64,000 nt of DNA from Streptomyces meridianus (GTDB taxonomy: Bacteria; Actinomycetota; Actinomycetes; Streptomycetales; Streptomycetaceae). Numbering within the stretch: position 1 is the first letter of the stretch; every line of letters begins with the position of its first letter. The stretch lies in assembly GCF_023703325.1 (NCBI RefSeq), contig NZ_JAMQGM010000001.1, forward strand, positions 237,745-301,744. The letters are read 5' to 3'. The translations under genes and the position numbers were made by a program. Of this stretch, positions 42,204-53,132 are shown piece after piece. Below the pieces are notes generated by a model. It searched no databases and was not told the DNA's origin. It was given only the letters and a program-made list of their open reading frames with translations.

Positions 42204-44786
42204 TCAGGCGCTGCCGCCCGCAGCCGCCGCGTCGGCGGCCTGGGCCCGCAGCGCCCGCTCGACGCCCGAACGCGACTCGTTGACCAGCCGCCGCAGCGCG
42301 GCCGACGGCCCGGCCTCGGCCAGCCAGGCGTCCGTCGCGTCCAGCGTCTCCTGCGACACCTGCAGCGACGGGTACAGACCGATCGCGATCTGCTGCGCCA
42401 TCTCGTGGCTGCGCGCCTCCCACACGGACTTCAGCGCGTCGAAGTACTTCGCCGTGTAGGGCGCCAGCAGCTCACGCTGGTCGGTCTGGACGAACCCGCT
42501 GATGACCGCCTCCTGCACGGCGTTGGGGAACTTGTCGGACTCCACGACCGACGCCCAAGCATCCGCCTTCGCCTCCGCCGTCGGACGGGCCGCGCGGGCC
42601 GTCGCCGCGTGCCGCTCGCCCGCCGAGGTCCGGTCGCGCTCCAGCTCCGCCTCGATGTCGTCGTCGTCCGCCCGCCCGGTCGCGGCGAGCCGCTGGAGCA
42701 GACCCCAGCGCAGCTCGGTGTCGACGGACAGGCCCTCGATCACGGCGGTGCCGTTCAGCAGCCCGGAGAGCAGGGCGAGCTGGTCCTCCTCACGGGCCGA
42801 GGCGGCGAACGCCCGGGCCCAGGCCAGCTGGTGGTCACTGCCCGGCTCGGCGGCCCGCAGGTACTCCAGGGCCGCGTCCGTCCACCGGGCGAGCCCGGTC
42901 TCGCGCCATCCCGGGTCCGCGTACAGCTCGAGGGCCAGCTTCACCTGGCGGTGCAGCGACTGCACGACGCCGATGTCGGACTCCTTGCCGATGCCCGACA
43001 ACACCAGGTCCAGGTAGTCGCGGGTCGCCAGTTCGCCGTCCCGGGTCATGTCCCAGGCCGACGCCCAGCACAGCGCCCGCGGCAGCGACTCGGTGAAGTC
43101 GCCCAGGTGCTGCGTGACGGTCGCCAGCGACTCCTCGTCGAGCCGGACCTTGGCGTACGACAGGTCGTCGTCGTTGAGCAGCACCACCGCGGGCCGCTGC
43201 CGGCCGGTCAGCTCCGGAACCTCGGTCAGCCCGCCGTCGACGTCGAGCTCGATCCGGTCGGTGCGCACCAGCTTGCCGCCCGCCCGCTCGTACAGGCCGA
43301 TCGCGATCCGGTGCGGACGCAGCGTCGGCTCGCCCTTCGCCCCGGCCGGCAGCGCCGGAGCCTCCTGGCGCACGGCGAAGTACGTGATGGCGCCGTTGTC
43401 GTCGGTGGTGATCTCGGGCCGCAGGACGTTGATGCCCGCGGTCTCCAGCCATGCCTTGGACCAGGTCTTCAGGTCGCGCCCGGAGGTCTCCTCCAGCGCG
43501 CCCAGCAGGTCGGTCAGCCGGGTGTTGCCGAATGCGTGCCGCTTGAAGTACGCCTGCACGCCGCTGAAGAACTCGTCCATGCCGACGTACGCCACGAGCT
43601 GCTTGAGCACCGAAGCGCCCTTGGCGTACGTGATGCCGTCGAAGTTGACCAGGACGTCGTCCAGGTCGTTGATCTCCGCCATGATCGGGTGTGTGGACGG
43701 CAGCTGGTCCTGCCGGTAGGCCCACGTCTTCATGGAGTTGGCGAACGTGGTCCACGCGTGCGGCCACCGGCTGCCGGGAGCGTGCGCGAGGCAGGCGATG
43801 GACGTGTAGGTGGCGAACGACTCGTTCAGCCACAGGTCGTTCCACCACTCCATCGTCACCAGGTCGCCGAACCACATGTGGGCCAGCTCGTGGAGGACGG
43901 TCTCGGCGCGCGTCTCGTACGCCGCGTCCGTCACCTTGGACCGGAAGACGTACTGGTCGCGGATGGTCACCGCGCCGGCGTTCTCCATGGCGCCCGCGTT
44001 GAACTCGGGCACGAAGAGCTGGTCGTACTTGGAGAACGGGTACGGGAAGTCGAACTTCTCCTCGAACCAGTCGAAGCCCAGCCGCGTCACGTCGAAGAGC
44101 GCGTCGGCGTCCAGGAACTCGGCCAGCGACGGGCGGCAGTAGATGCCGAGCGGCACGCTGCGCCCGTGGCCCTCCCAGGTGCTGAACACCTTGTAGTACG
44201 GGCCGGCGATCAGCGCCGTGATGTACGTGGAGATCCGCGGAGTCGGCTCGAACCGCCAGATGTTGTCGTCCGGTTCGCCCGGCGTCATCGCGTTGGACAC
44301 GACGCTCCAGCCGTGCGGAGCGGTCACGGTGAACCGGAACGACGCCTTGAGGTCGGGCTGTTCGAAGCAGGCGTAGACCCGCCGCGCGTCCGGCACCTCG
44401 AACTGCGTGTAGAGGTACACCTGGTCGTCCACCGGGTCGACGAACCGGTGCAGGCCCTCGCCGGTGTTGGTGTAGGCGCAGTCGGCGACGACCTTCAGCT
44501 CGTTGCTCCCGGCCTGCAGGCCGGTCAGCGCGATCCGGCTGTCGGCGAACACCTCGGACGGGTCCAGGGCGGCGCCGTTGAGCACCACCTCGTGCACCGT
44601 GGGTGCCACCAGGTCGACGAAGGTGCCCGCACCCGCCTCGGCGGAGTCGAACCGCACGGTGGTCACCGACCGGAACACGCCCCCGTCCGGGGCCCCGGTC
44701 AGGTCGAGATCGATGTCGTACGTGTCGACGTGCAGCAGGCGCGCCCGCTGCTGCGCCTCCTCACGGGTGAGGTTCTCGCCAGGCAC
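42204..44786 (-). CDS. pepN: Aminopeptidase N (M1 family), copy 1
   Basis: 860 residues from a GTG at 44786, with AAGGAGAT upstream. M1 hallmarks: the exopeptidase motif GAMENAGAVT (about 260-270), then zinc site HELAHMWFGDLVTMEW with the third ligand Glu in WLNESFATY, near residues 305-335. The C-terminal helical ERAP1-like domain is complete. It is cytoplasmic, removing N-terminal residues from peptides. A second member with the same first eight residues (MPGENLTREEA...) is at 54351-56948. It is downstream of asd in the same direction but separated by a terminator, so it should have its own promoter. Confidence 0.96.
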   Translation of the reverse strand: MPGENLTREEAQQRARLLHVDTYDIDLDLTGAPDGGVFRSVTTVRFDSAEAGAGTFVDLVAPTVHEVVLNGAALDPSEVFADSRIALTGLQAGSNELKVVADCAYTNTGEGLHRFVDPVDDQVYLYTQFEVPDARRVYACFEQPDLKASFRFTVTAPHGWSVVSNAMTPGEPDDNIWRFEPTPRISTYITALIAGPYYKVFSTWEGHGRSVPLGIYCRPSLAEFLDADALFDVTRLGFDWFEEKFDFPYPFSKYDQLFVPEFNAGAMENAGAVTIRDQYVFRSKVTDAAYETRAETVLHELAHMWFGDLVTMEWWNDLWLNESFATYTSIACLAHAPGSRWPHAWTTFANSMKTWAYRQDQLPSTHPIMAEINDLDDVLVNFDGITYAKGASVLKQLVAYVGMDEFFSGVQAYFKRHAFGNTRLTDLLGALEETSGRDLKTWSKAWLETAGINVLRPEITTDDNGAITYFAVRQEAPALPAGAKGEPTLRPHRIAIGLYERAGGKLVRTDRIELDVDGGLTEVPELTGRQRPAVVLLNDDDLSYAKVRLDEESLATVTQHLGDFTESLPRALCWASAWDMTRDGELATRDYLDLVLSGIGKESDIGVVQSLHRQVKLALELYADPGWRETGLARWTDAALEYLRAAEPGSDHQLAWARAFAASAREEDQLALLSGLLNGTAVIEGLSVDTELRWGLLQRLAATGRADDDDIEAELERDRTSAGERHAATARAARPTAEAKADAWASVVESDKFPNAVQEAVISGFVQTDQRELLAPYTAKYFDALKSVWEARSHEMAQQIAIGLYPSLQVSQETLDATDAWLAEAGPSAALRRLVNESRSGVERALRAQAADAAAAGGSA

Positions 44787-45070
44787 CTGGTCATCTCCTT
44801 GTTCGGACGCTTTCCGGCCATCCTTCCACGGTGGGCCTTCGGCAGCAGGAGGATTGCCGGTGGTGGCACGTGCGGTAGCACGGGTTGGCGGGTCGAGGTG
44901 TTGTTGCGGACCGCTGGGAGTGGACTGGTCAAGGACTCCAAGGCGCAGTGCGAGCACGTGCGTTCGGTGGCCTCCGCGCTCTTTGCACCGCATCGGACGG
45001 TACCGGGGCCGACGAAGGTCCGGATCGGCGCGGCGCTCCGCCGTCACCCGGGCCTTTGATCCGTAGCCGG

Positions 45071-45113
45071 CGAACGCGGAGGGCGACGGTCCGCGACCGC
45101 CGCCCTCCGTTCG
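45071..45113 (-). terminator. Extended hairpin terminator after asd
   Basis: The outer arms cgaacgcggagggcg and cgccctccgttcg pair with one bulged base; an inner cggtc/gaccg pair caps the stem. It lies 14 bases beyond the asd stop. The rest of the 340-base gap 44787-45126 is the pepN promoter region; I see no other gene. Confidence 0.75.
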
Positions 45114-45126
45114 GAACGTCCCTGGC

Positions 45127-46197
<1,071 letters not shown>

Positions 46198-46344
46198 TCA
46201 CCTTCTCAGGTCCGCAGGAACCATGCCTGTGGGCCCGGCCACGCTCGGCGGCTTCTGCGGCACACGGTGAACATCCCGGCACTCTCCGGCGTGACCGGGC
46301 GGTGCCGGGACTGCCCGGGCCCGACCGGCGGGGGGAACGACGGC

Positions 46345-46374
46345 GGGCCCGCCCAAACAGCAGCGGGCGGGCCC
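46345..46374 (-). terminator. Hairpin terminator after the lipoprotein gene
   Basis: The 10-bp perfect arms gggcccgccc (46345-46354) and complement (46365-46374) have a 10-base loop, 34 bases past the lipoprotein stop at 46409. Confidence 0.7.
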
Positions 46375-46408
46375 ACCGGCCGTGCAGGCCGGTCCGTCGG
46401 GAAGCCGG

Positions 46409-47518
46409 TCAGGCGTTCATCCGGCCCATCATGAACTGCATCGCCGCGCCCATGACGTCCTGCGGGTCGAGCGCCGAGGCGCCCGCCGGGGCCTTGACGG
46501 GGCCTGCGTCGGGGGCGAAGCGGACGGACAGGGGGAGCCTGCCCTGGGTCTTCCGGTCGAGCTGGGCGATGTCGATCGTGATCCCGGCGACCGCTCCGTC
46601 CTTGATCGCCACGTCCAGGTCGAGCTTCTTGGCGGGGATGTCCTTGAGGCTCGCGAGCTCGACGCCGTCCGGCAGCCGGGACTCCACCGGCTCGAACGCC
46701 TTGATCACGGCGTCGGCGGTCTTCTGCGTCGGGAGCGTGACGGTGACGTGGTCGACGCCGTTCCTGGTGCCCTTGTCGGTGAACCGGGCGTTGCGGCGGA
46801 TCGTCCTGCCGAGTGCGTCGGAGATCTTCCGCTGCTCCTTGGCGCTGAGGCCCTTCATGTCCGGGAGCGGGGACTTCCCGCCGGAGCCGGGGCCCATGTT
46901 CTTCGAGAACTCCTCGAAGGCCTGCGGGTCGATCGAGACCCACTTGCCGGTGAGGGCGTCCTTGACCGAGCGGTAGTTCGACGGCAAGTCCCCGGCGGCG
47001 TCGACGAAGGCACCGAACTCCTTCATGGCGGCCTTGGACTCGGCGTCGCCGTTGTCGGCCGTGAGGGCCATCAGCCGCTCGATGTCGGCCCGCATGAACA
47101 GCTGCTTCCGGCCGCCCAGTCGGCGGACCTCCAGCAGGTCCTTGCCCTTGCCCTGCGAGACGCGCAGGGCGACCGACCGGTCCTTCTTCTTGTCCTTCAG
47201 CGGCCCGGCCGAGCTCGTGGACACCGAGACGTCGAGGCCGGCGAGCATCTTCGCGTCGTCGCGGGTGAAGTCCTTCCGGCCCTTCATCGCGGTCCAGACC
47301 TGCTGTTCGGTGCCGTCGAAGCCGAACGTCATCGTGACGGCCTTCTGCCGGTCGAGCCGGTCGAAAGCCTGCTCGACCTTGGTGCCGGCGCTGATCTGCT
47401 CGGTGCCGCAGCCGGCCAGGGAGACGGCGATGAAGACGGCGCAGCCGGCAGCGGCCACACCCTTGTGCATGGGGATGATGGTGATACTCCGTTTGACTGA
47501 AGGGACGGTGCTGATCAC
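46409..47518 (-). CDS. Secreted lipoprotein, LppX/LprG-like fold possible
   Basis: 369 residues from a GTG at 47518, with AGGGGAG six bases upstream. A lipoprotein signal ends in the lipobox SLAGC (Cys at about 35). The mature part is Lys/Asp-rich with alternating amphipathic strands (KAVTMTFGFDGTEQQV, VALRVSQGKGKDLLEVRRLG, HVTVTLPTQKTADAVI) and ends MGAAMQFMMGRMNA. The pattern recalls actinobacterial lipoproteins of the LppX/LprAFG class, which carry lipids, but I cannot prove this. It lies between terminators, so it is a single transcript. Confidence 0.82.
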   Translation of the reverse strand: MISTVPSVKRSITIIPMHKGVAAAGCAVFIAVSLAGCGTEQISAGTKVEQAFDRLDRQKAVTMTFGFDGTEQQVWTAMKGRKDFTRDDAKMLAGLDVSVSTSSAGPLKDKKKDRSVALRVSQGKGKDLLEVRRLGGRKQLFMRADIERLMALTADNGDAESKAAMKEFGAFVDAAGDLPSNYRSVKDALTGKWVSIDPQAFEEFSKNMGPGSGGKSPLPDMKGLSAKEQRKISDALGRTIRRNARFTDKGTRNGVDHVTVTLPTQKTADAVIKAFEPVESRLPDGVELASLKDIPAKKLDLDVAIKDGAVAGITIDIAQLDRKTQGRLPLSVRFAPDAGPVKAPAGASALDPQDVMGAAMQFMMGRMNA

Positions 47519-47613
47519 TGCGACTCCCCTCGGCATCGAAAGGTTGTACGCGCCCGGCCGTCTCCCGGACCGGCGCGACGGTCCGCCGGGAGGCGGCACC
47601 GCCCGGAACGCGC

Positions 47614-47697
47614 CGCTGCCCGGCCCCCTTGAGGGAGCCGGGCAGCGGTCTTCCTGTGCTGTGTCCCGGGAGGGAGCGGACCGCACGGCCCGCTCCC
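47614..47697 (-). terminator. Two tandem hairpins after the large S8 protease
   Basis: Hairpin 1 has the arms cgctgcccggc (47614-47624) and complement (47637-47647). Hairpin 2 has gggagcgg (47672-47679) and ccgctccc (47690-47697). Both lie within 100 bases of the protease stop at 47711 and upstream of the lipoprotein start. Confidence 0.75.
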
Positions 47698-47710
47698 GGT
47701 GTGCCCGGTG

Positions 47711-50700
47711 CTACTCGACGACCTTCTCGACCTCGACCTTGCCGACGCCCGTCACCGTGCCACGGGCGTTCAGCAGTTTGACCTCGCCGAAGAAGACGCG
47801 GCCCTCGGGGGCGGTGCTGCCGACCACGACCTGGGCCGGGACCTGGACGGACGCGCCGTTCGCCAGCTCCACCTTGCGGGACCCGTCCACCTTCACCTCA
47901 CCCAGCGAGGGGGAGAAGTACACGTCCCGGTAGTCGTACTCGGTCGTGCCCGCGGGCACCGAGTAGCCGTCGACCGTGATGGTGTACGTGCCCGCCGCCG
48001 GGTTCTTCAGGCTGACCGACTCCTCCGAGTCGCCGTCCGCGGACGAACCGACGACCTTGCCGTTCAGCGAGACGCTGAGGTCGAGGTCCGCGCCGGCGTC
48101 CGTGGTCGAGCCGATGGCCACGTCGAGGCGCGAGACGCCATCGCCGACCACCAGCTGCGTCTCCTGCGACTCGCCGTCCGCGATCGTCGGGCGGGCGTTC
48201 TTCGCCGAGCCGAGCGGACCGCCCGCGAGCTTGCCGTCGACGGCGGCGAAACCGTTGGTGACCTTCCACTCGACGGCCGACGGCGTGCCCACCTCGGCCT
48301 CGTCCACCGTCAGGACGGCCGGGTCGAACGTGGTGCCCAGCGCGGTCGCCGTCAGGGTGAACGGGTTGTCGAGTACCGGCGAGGTGCGCCGTGCCTCGAC
48401 CTCGATCTCCCAGACGCCCGGCAGCGGGTCCGAGTACGAACGCACGTCGGGGCGGCAGGTGTTGGCCGGGTTGTCGTAGTTGTTGTAGCAGTTCGGGGTC
48501 GAGGTGCTGTCGGCCGGGACGCCGTACGGGTCGATCGCGATGAACCGGGTCTGGCTGTTGGTGCGCAGCCCGCCCATCGCCACCTCGAGGGACTTGGCGC
48601 CCTCGGGGACGGACACGAAGTACGACGTGGTTCCGTTGCGCTGCACCGCACCCGACTTCTTCACCGAGTACGAAGGCTTCGCAGTCTCGTCGGCCGCGAC
48701 GACACTGGTGAGGATCTGCTTGTCCACACCGGTGGTGCGGGTGTCGTCGACGGTCAGGATGCCGCTGTGGAAGCCTCCGCTGCGCGGCTCGGCGACGACC
48801 TTCACGGTCACCGGCCGGTCGAGCGGCAGCGAGACGTCCTTGCTGCTCGCCAGCTTGAAGGTGCCGTCGTTGTTCTTCCAGCCCAGACGGTGCGCGACGC
48901 GGCGGTCCGGGCCGCTGGTGCGGGTCACGGTGACGTTGTAGGTCTTGGACTCGCCGGCCTTCAGGCCACCCTCGCGGTCGTAGAGGCCGGTGCCGAAGCC
49001 GGGCGTCTTCAGGTAGTCCGACAGCGCGGTCTTCACCGGGGCCTTGACCGTGTACTCGTGCGCGGTGGCCTTCTTTCCGATGGCCTGCCACGCCTTCACG
49101 ATGTCGATCAGACCCGCGCCCTGCTCGTACGCCTGGAAGCCCTTGATGTGCTTCGCGGTGCTGGTCAGGGCGGTGCGCAGCTTCATCGGCGTCAGCTTGA
49201 CGTGCGCCTGCTTGGCGGCTGACAGGAGCAGCGCCGAGGCGCCGGTGGCCTGCGGCGAGGCCATCGAGGTGCCCTGGAGCATGCTGTAGCCGGGCGGCAG
49301 GTCGTAGCCGGCCTCCGCGACCGGGCCGCCGGGCAGCCAGGTCTGGGTGGTGTTGACCGAGGCGCCGGGGGCGGAGAGGGTCGGCGTGAAACCGCCGTCC
49401 TCGCGCGGGCCGCGGGACGAGAACGGCATCATCGCGTACTTCTGCTTCACGACCGAGCCGTAGTCGGCGGCCCACGTCTCCTTGGAGACGGTCGCGCCGA
49501 CGCTGATCACCTTGTCGGCCAGGCCGGGGTCGCCGATGGTGTTGGCGCCGGGGCCGCTGTTGCCCGCGGAGATGACGAGCTGCACGCCGTAGGTGTCGAT
49601 GAGCCGGTTGTACAGCTCTGCGCGGGCGTTGTTGCCGTCGTTGAGCGCGGGCAGGCCGCCGATCGACATGTTGACGATGTCGACGCCCCGCTCGGTGACG
49701 AGGTCGATCATGCCCTCGGTGAGCGCGACGTTCGTGCAGCCGCCGCTCCAGGTGCAGGCCCGGGAGGAGACGAGTTTCGCGCCGGGGGCGGCGCCGTTCA
49801 TCTCGCCGCCGAACAGCGAGTTGGCGGCGGTGATGCCCGCGACGTGGGTGCCGTGCTCGGACTGGATGACGCCGATGTTGACGAAGTCGGCCTTCTTGCC
49901 GACCCAGTCGCCGCCGTACGGGTCCATCGGCACGTTCTTGCGGGTCTCGACCACGAACGGGATCCGCTCGACGACCGGGGTGTCCGGGTCGTCCTTGCCG
50001 AAGTACCGCTTCTGGAAGCCGTCCTTGTACGGCTTCATGGCCTCTTCGTCGCCGAAGTCGCCGTCGTCGTCGAGGTCGACGCGCACGGTGCCGGCGGCCG
50101 GGTCGAGCAGCACGCCCCAGCGGTCGGTGGTGTCGCCGTCCCGGTTGAGGTCGCCCTTCATGTCGCCGCCCGTGGTGGCGGACTCCGAGAAGCGGTTGAT
50201 CAGGTACTTGCCCTCGGGCGCGGTCCAGGTGCGGCCCGAGTAGGTGAAGGACGAGCCCTCGACCGGGGTGACCATCGCGCGCCAGGTGCCGTCGCCGTCC
50301 ACGATCGGGTCGGTCGCGGTCACCCAGTCGACGATCTTGCGCTTGCCGGTGGTGGTCTTCTGCAGCGCCGGGTGCCCGAGATCGACGCCCGAGTCGAGGA
50401 TGCCGATGGTGACACCCCGGCCGTCCGCCTGCGGGTGCGCGTCGACGAAGTCGACGGCGCCGGTCTCGAAGGACGGCTGGTAGGGGTTCTTGGCCGGCGT
50501 GTCCTTGCCGGGCGCGGGGTACGAGCCCTTGCTCGCGGCCTTCGACCCCTTGGCGCGGTCGGCCGCCGGGGTCGGGTCCGGCAGCTTGATCTCGTGGCGC
50601 AGGTCGATGCCGTGCACCGAGGACAGCTTCTCGGCCCTGGCGATGGCGGCATCGGCTCGGCCGGTCGGCACGGTTGCCCGGACGTAGCCGAGCTTGTCGT

Positions 50701-51010
50701 AGGTGCGGCCCACCGAACCGCCCTTGACCGCGTCCAGCGCGCCGGCGACCTGCTCGGTGGCGCCGGGGGTGGTGGCGATCATCATCGTGACGGTCTTGTC
50801 GCCGTCGGCCTTCGCGTCGGCCAGCAGCTCGGCGTCCGCCGAGCCGAGCTTGTCACCGGCGGACTTGACCGAACCGGTTGCCGGAGCGGGCTCGTCGGAG
50901 GCATGGGCCCACGAAGGGCCGGCGGCGGCGAGTGCGGCCACCAGCCCGGCGGCCATCGCTGTGCGGGCCGCGCGTCTCCGCCCGGAGGCGGAAGATATGG
51001 AAGAAGACAT
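47711..51010 (-). CDS. Large secreted S8 serine protease with insertion and C-terminal beta domains
   Basis: 1099 residues from the ATG at 51010 (AAGG six bases upstream; ATG 51016 is also possible). A signal peptide (about 1-37) is followed by a propeptide-like segment. Catalytic residues: Asp206 in GILDSGVD, His389 in EHGTHVAG and Ser582 in QGTSMASPQATG. About 180 residues separate Asp from His, with an acidic, calcium-site-like stretch (GDLNRDGDTTDRWG; DLDDDGDFGDEE), unlike compact subtilisins. Beyond the protease domain come about 450 residues of beta-rich domains ending VEVEKVVE. It is extracellular. It is divergent from a Tat-exported phosphoesterase, so both may respond to nutrient limitation. 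Confidence 0.95.
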   Translation of the reverse strand: MSSSISSASGRRRAARTAMAAGLVAALAAAGPSWAHASDEPAPATGSVKSAGDKLGSADAELLADAKADGDKTVTMMIATTPGATEQVAGALDAVKGGSVGRTYDKLGYVRATVPTGRADAAIARAEKLSSVHGIDLRHEIKLPDPTPAADRAKGSKAASKGSYPAPGKDTPAKNPYQPSFETGAVDFVDAHPQADGRGVTIGILDSGVDLGHPALQKTTTGKRKIVDWVTATDPIVDGDGTWRAMVTPVEGSSFTYSGRTWTAPEGKYLINRFSESATTGGDMKGDLNRDGDTTDRWGVLLDPAAGTVRVDLDDDGDFGDEEAMKPYKDGFQKRYFGKDDPDTPVVERIPFVVETRKNVPMDPYGGDWVGKKADFVNIGVIQSEHGTHVAGITAANSLFGGEMNGAAPGAKLVSSRACTWSGGCTNVALTEGMIDLVTERGVDIVNMSIGGLPALNDGNNARAELYNRLIDTYGVQLVISAGNSGPGANTIGDPGLADKVISVGATVSKETWAADYGSVVKQKYAMMPFSSRGPREDGGFTPTLSAPGASVNTTQTWLPGGPVAEAGYDLPPGYSMLQGTSMASPQATGASALLLSAAKQAHVKLTPMKLRTALTSTAKHIKGFQAYEQGAGLIDIVKAWQAIGKKATAHEYTVKAPVKTALSDYLKTPGFGTGLYDREGGLKAGESKTYNVTVTRTSGPDRRVAHRLGWKNNDGTFKLASSKDVSLPLDRPVTVKVVAEPRSGGFHSGILTVDDTRTTGVDKQILTSVVAADETAKPSYSVKKSGAVQRNGTTSYFVSVPEGAKSLEVAMGGLRTNSQTRFIAIDPYGVPADSTSTPNCYNNYDNPANTCRPDVRSYSDPLPGVWEIEVEARRTSPVLDNPFTLTATALGTTFDPAVLTVDEAEVGTPSAVEWKVTNGFAAVDGKLAGGPLGSAKNARPTIADGESQETQLVVGDGVSRLDVAIGSTTDAGADLDLSVSLNGKVVGSSADGDSEESVSLKNPAAGTYTITVDGYSVPAGTTEYDYRDVYFSPSLGEVKVDGSRKVELANGASVQVPAQVVVGSTAPEGRVFFGEVKLLNARGTVTGVGKVEVEKVVE

Positions 51011-51371
51011 GGTCATCCTTGTTCGTACTTCGGAACCGGATGAGCGAACTGTTATGGATGGAAAGGGTGTTCGGGGAGGGTTCTTCGCGCGTAATCGTCC
51101 GCTGGCATGTTTCCGCCAGCCGCCATCCGGAGCGAAACGGGCGCAAAGCCAAGAAAGCGTCCGCCAGTGCCGTTGGTTGAACATCAGGTGAGCGCAGTGT
51201 CTCCGGCGGGCGAGGCCCGGATGACGTCTCCGCCCGGAATGATCCACGTGGGCTGATCGGCGCCGGTGGTTCCCGTCCCGTTCACGTGTCGCTCTCCCGG
51301 AATGCCCAGCATCACCGGTGAGCGGGGACGAACGCCCCGCGGCCCGCACCGCGTCACTGGGGAGACCGCCC
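51011..51371. other. Divergent promoter region, S8 protease and metallophosphoesterase
   Basis: These 361 bases contain both promoters. A less GC-rich part lies at 51030-51180. A tcaccggtga palindrome is at 51312-51321, close to the phosphoesterase gene. I see no small gene and no clear pho-box-like repeat. Confidence 0.45.
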
Positions 51372-53084
51372 ATGTCCCGGACCGGCCACGTCGCCTCCGG
51401 ACCCGATCGTCGTACTGTCCTCGCCGCCCTCGGGACCGCCGGCGTCTCCGCCGGCATCTCGGCCGCACTCGGCCCCGGCGGCAGGCGGGCCGACGCCGCC
51501 CCGGCCCGCCCTCGGCGCATCCTGCGCGTCGCCGACCCCGCACCCTCACCGGCCGGGACGACCCTCGAATCCGTCGCGATCCCGACCGGCAGCGGCAGCT
51601 ACCGCAGGATCACCGACGGGCCCGGCTGGCCCCGCGTCGTCCGCCAGGAACTCGCCGCCGCGAAAGAAGGACGGGAGGACCGGCGCAGCACGCTCGCCGC
51701 GTTCGTGCAGTTCACCGACCTTCATCTGGTCGACGTCCAGCACCCGTTGCGGTACGAGTACGTGCGCCCGCAGACCGGCAGCGCCTGGCGTCCCCAGGAG
51801 GCGCTCACCGTCGCCGGCGCCGTCTCCCTCGTGGAGCGCGTCAACCGCCTGTCCGGAGCGCCCGCCACCGGGGAGCCGGTCTCGTTCGTCATGACCACCG
51901 GCGACAACACCGACAACAACTCCCGGGCCGAACTCGACTGGTACCTCTCCGTCATGAGCGGTGGCCGCATCACTCCCGACACCGGTGACCCCCGCCGCTA
52001 CGAAGGCGTCCAGAACGGCGGCTCCGACCTCTACTGGCAGGCCGACTCCGACCAGCGCGACGCGGACAAGCGGCTCGGCTTCCCCCGCATCCACGGTTAC
52101 CTGGACGCCGCGATCCGTACTGTCGTCAGCCCCGGCCTGAACGTCCCCTGGTACTCGACCGTGGGCAACCACGACAGCCTCCCCGGCGGATGCTGGGCCC
52201 CCGGCGACCCCTTCTTCGCCGACTTCGCGGTCGGCGGCCGCAAGCTCGAGGCGCTCCCCGAGGCCGAGGGCGCCGCACTGTGGAGAGCCGTCGAGAAGGG
52301 CCTCGACCCGAAGGGGGAGCAGTTCAAGGAGGTGCTGCGCGCCAACGCCCGGAAGATGCGCACCGTCACCCCCGACCCGCGTCGCGCGCCCTTCACCCCG
52401 CACGAGTACCTGCGCGCCCACCTCGACCCGCGGTACACGGGCGCCGGCCCCGTCGGCCACGGCTACACCGCCGACCACCTCGAGGACGGCCGGATGTACT
52501 ACACGTTCCCCGTCGCCGAGGGCGTGATCGGCGTCAGCCTCGACACCACCGACCCCGGCGGCCACTACCAGGGGTCCGTCGGCACCGCTCAGCTGCGCTG
52601 GCTCGAACGGGCCCTCGCCCGACACCGGGACGACCGCGTCCTCGTCTTCAGCCACCACACGAGCACGTCCATGAAGAACCCGCGCCCGGACCCGTCGCGC
52701 CCCGGCGAGAAACGCCACACCGGGGACGAACTGCTCGCCCTGCTGACGAACCACGGCAACGTCCTGGCCTGGATCAACGGCCACAGCCACCGCAACGAGA
52801 TCAGAGCGCACGGCGGACTGTGGGAGATCTCCACCGCCTCGCACATCGACTTCCCCCAACTGGCCCGGGTCTTCGAGCTGGTGGACAACGGGGACGGGAC
52901 CCTGTCCCTGTTCACCACGCTCATCGAGTCCGCCGCCCCGCACCGCACGGATGTCACGGACCTCTCCCAGACCGGCCTGGCCGCGCTCTACCGGGAGCTG
53001 TCCCTCAACGACCCCGCGGCCCGCGACGACCTGGCCGGTGGCCCTGCCGACCGCAACACGGAACTGCTGCTGAAACAGCGGTGA
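51372..53084 (+). CDS. Tat-exported metallophosphoesterase (TIGR03767-like)
   Basis: 570 residues from the ATG at 51372 (GGGAGA upstream). PDRRTVLAALGTAGVSAG is a twin-arginine signal, ending near RADAAPA. Calcineurin-type motifs appear in order: VQFTDLHLVD (Asp, His), FVMTTGDNTDNN (GDxxD-like), WYSTVGNHDSLPGG (GNHD), VLVFSHHTS and INGHSHRNEI (GHxH). The two-metal centre should therefore be complete. The actinomycete group TIGR03767 is of unknown substrate. Folding before Tat export fits a metalloenzyme loaded in the cytoplasm. Stand-alone gene. Confidence 0.93.
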   Translation: MSRTGHVASGPDRRTVLAALGTAGVSAGISAALGPGGRRADAAPARPRRILRVADPAPSPAGTTLESVAIPTGSGSYRRITDGPGWPRVVRQELAAAKEGREDRRSTLAAFVQFTDLHLVDVQHPLRYEYVRPQTGSAWRPQEALTVAGAVSLVERVNRLSGAPATGEPVSFVMTTGDNTDNNSRAELDWYLSVMSGGRITPDTGDPRRYEGVQNGGSDLYWQADSDQRDADKRLGFPRIHGYLDAAIRTVVSPGLNVPWYSTVGNHDSLPGGCWAPGDPFFADFAVGGRKLEALPEAEGAALWRAVEKGLDPKGEQFKEVLRANARKMRTVTPDPRRAPFTPHEYLRAHLDPRYTGAGPVGHGYTADHLEDGRMYYTFPVAEGVIGVSLDTTDPGGHYQGSVGTAQLRWLERALARHRDDRVLVFSHHTSTSMKNPRPDPSRPGEKRHTGDELLALLTNHGNVLAWINGHSHRNEIRAHGGLWEISTASHIDFPQLARVFELVDNGDGTLSLFTTLIESAAPHRTDVTDLSQTGLAALYRELSLNDPAARDDLAGGPADRNTELLLKQR

Positions 53085-53132
53085 CATCCGTCTGCGTTCG
53101 TCTTCCGCAGGACCACCTGGTGCGCCGGCCGC

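Noticed and set aside
42405..45059. Plus-strand frame of 884 codons opposite pepN copy 1, and a similar one (54312-56687) opposite copy 2
   Set aside because: Both are mirror shadows of the two M1 peptidases; their resemblance to each other only reflects the paralogy of the real genes.
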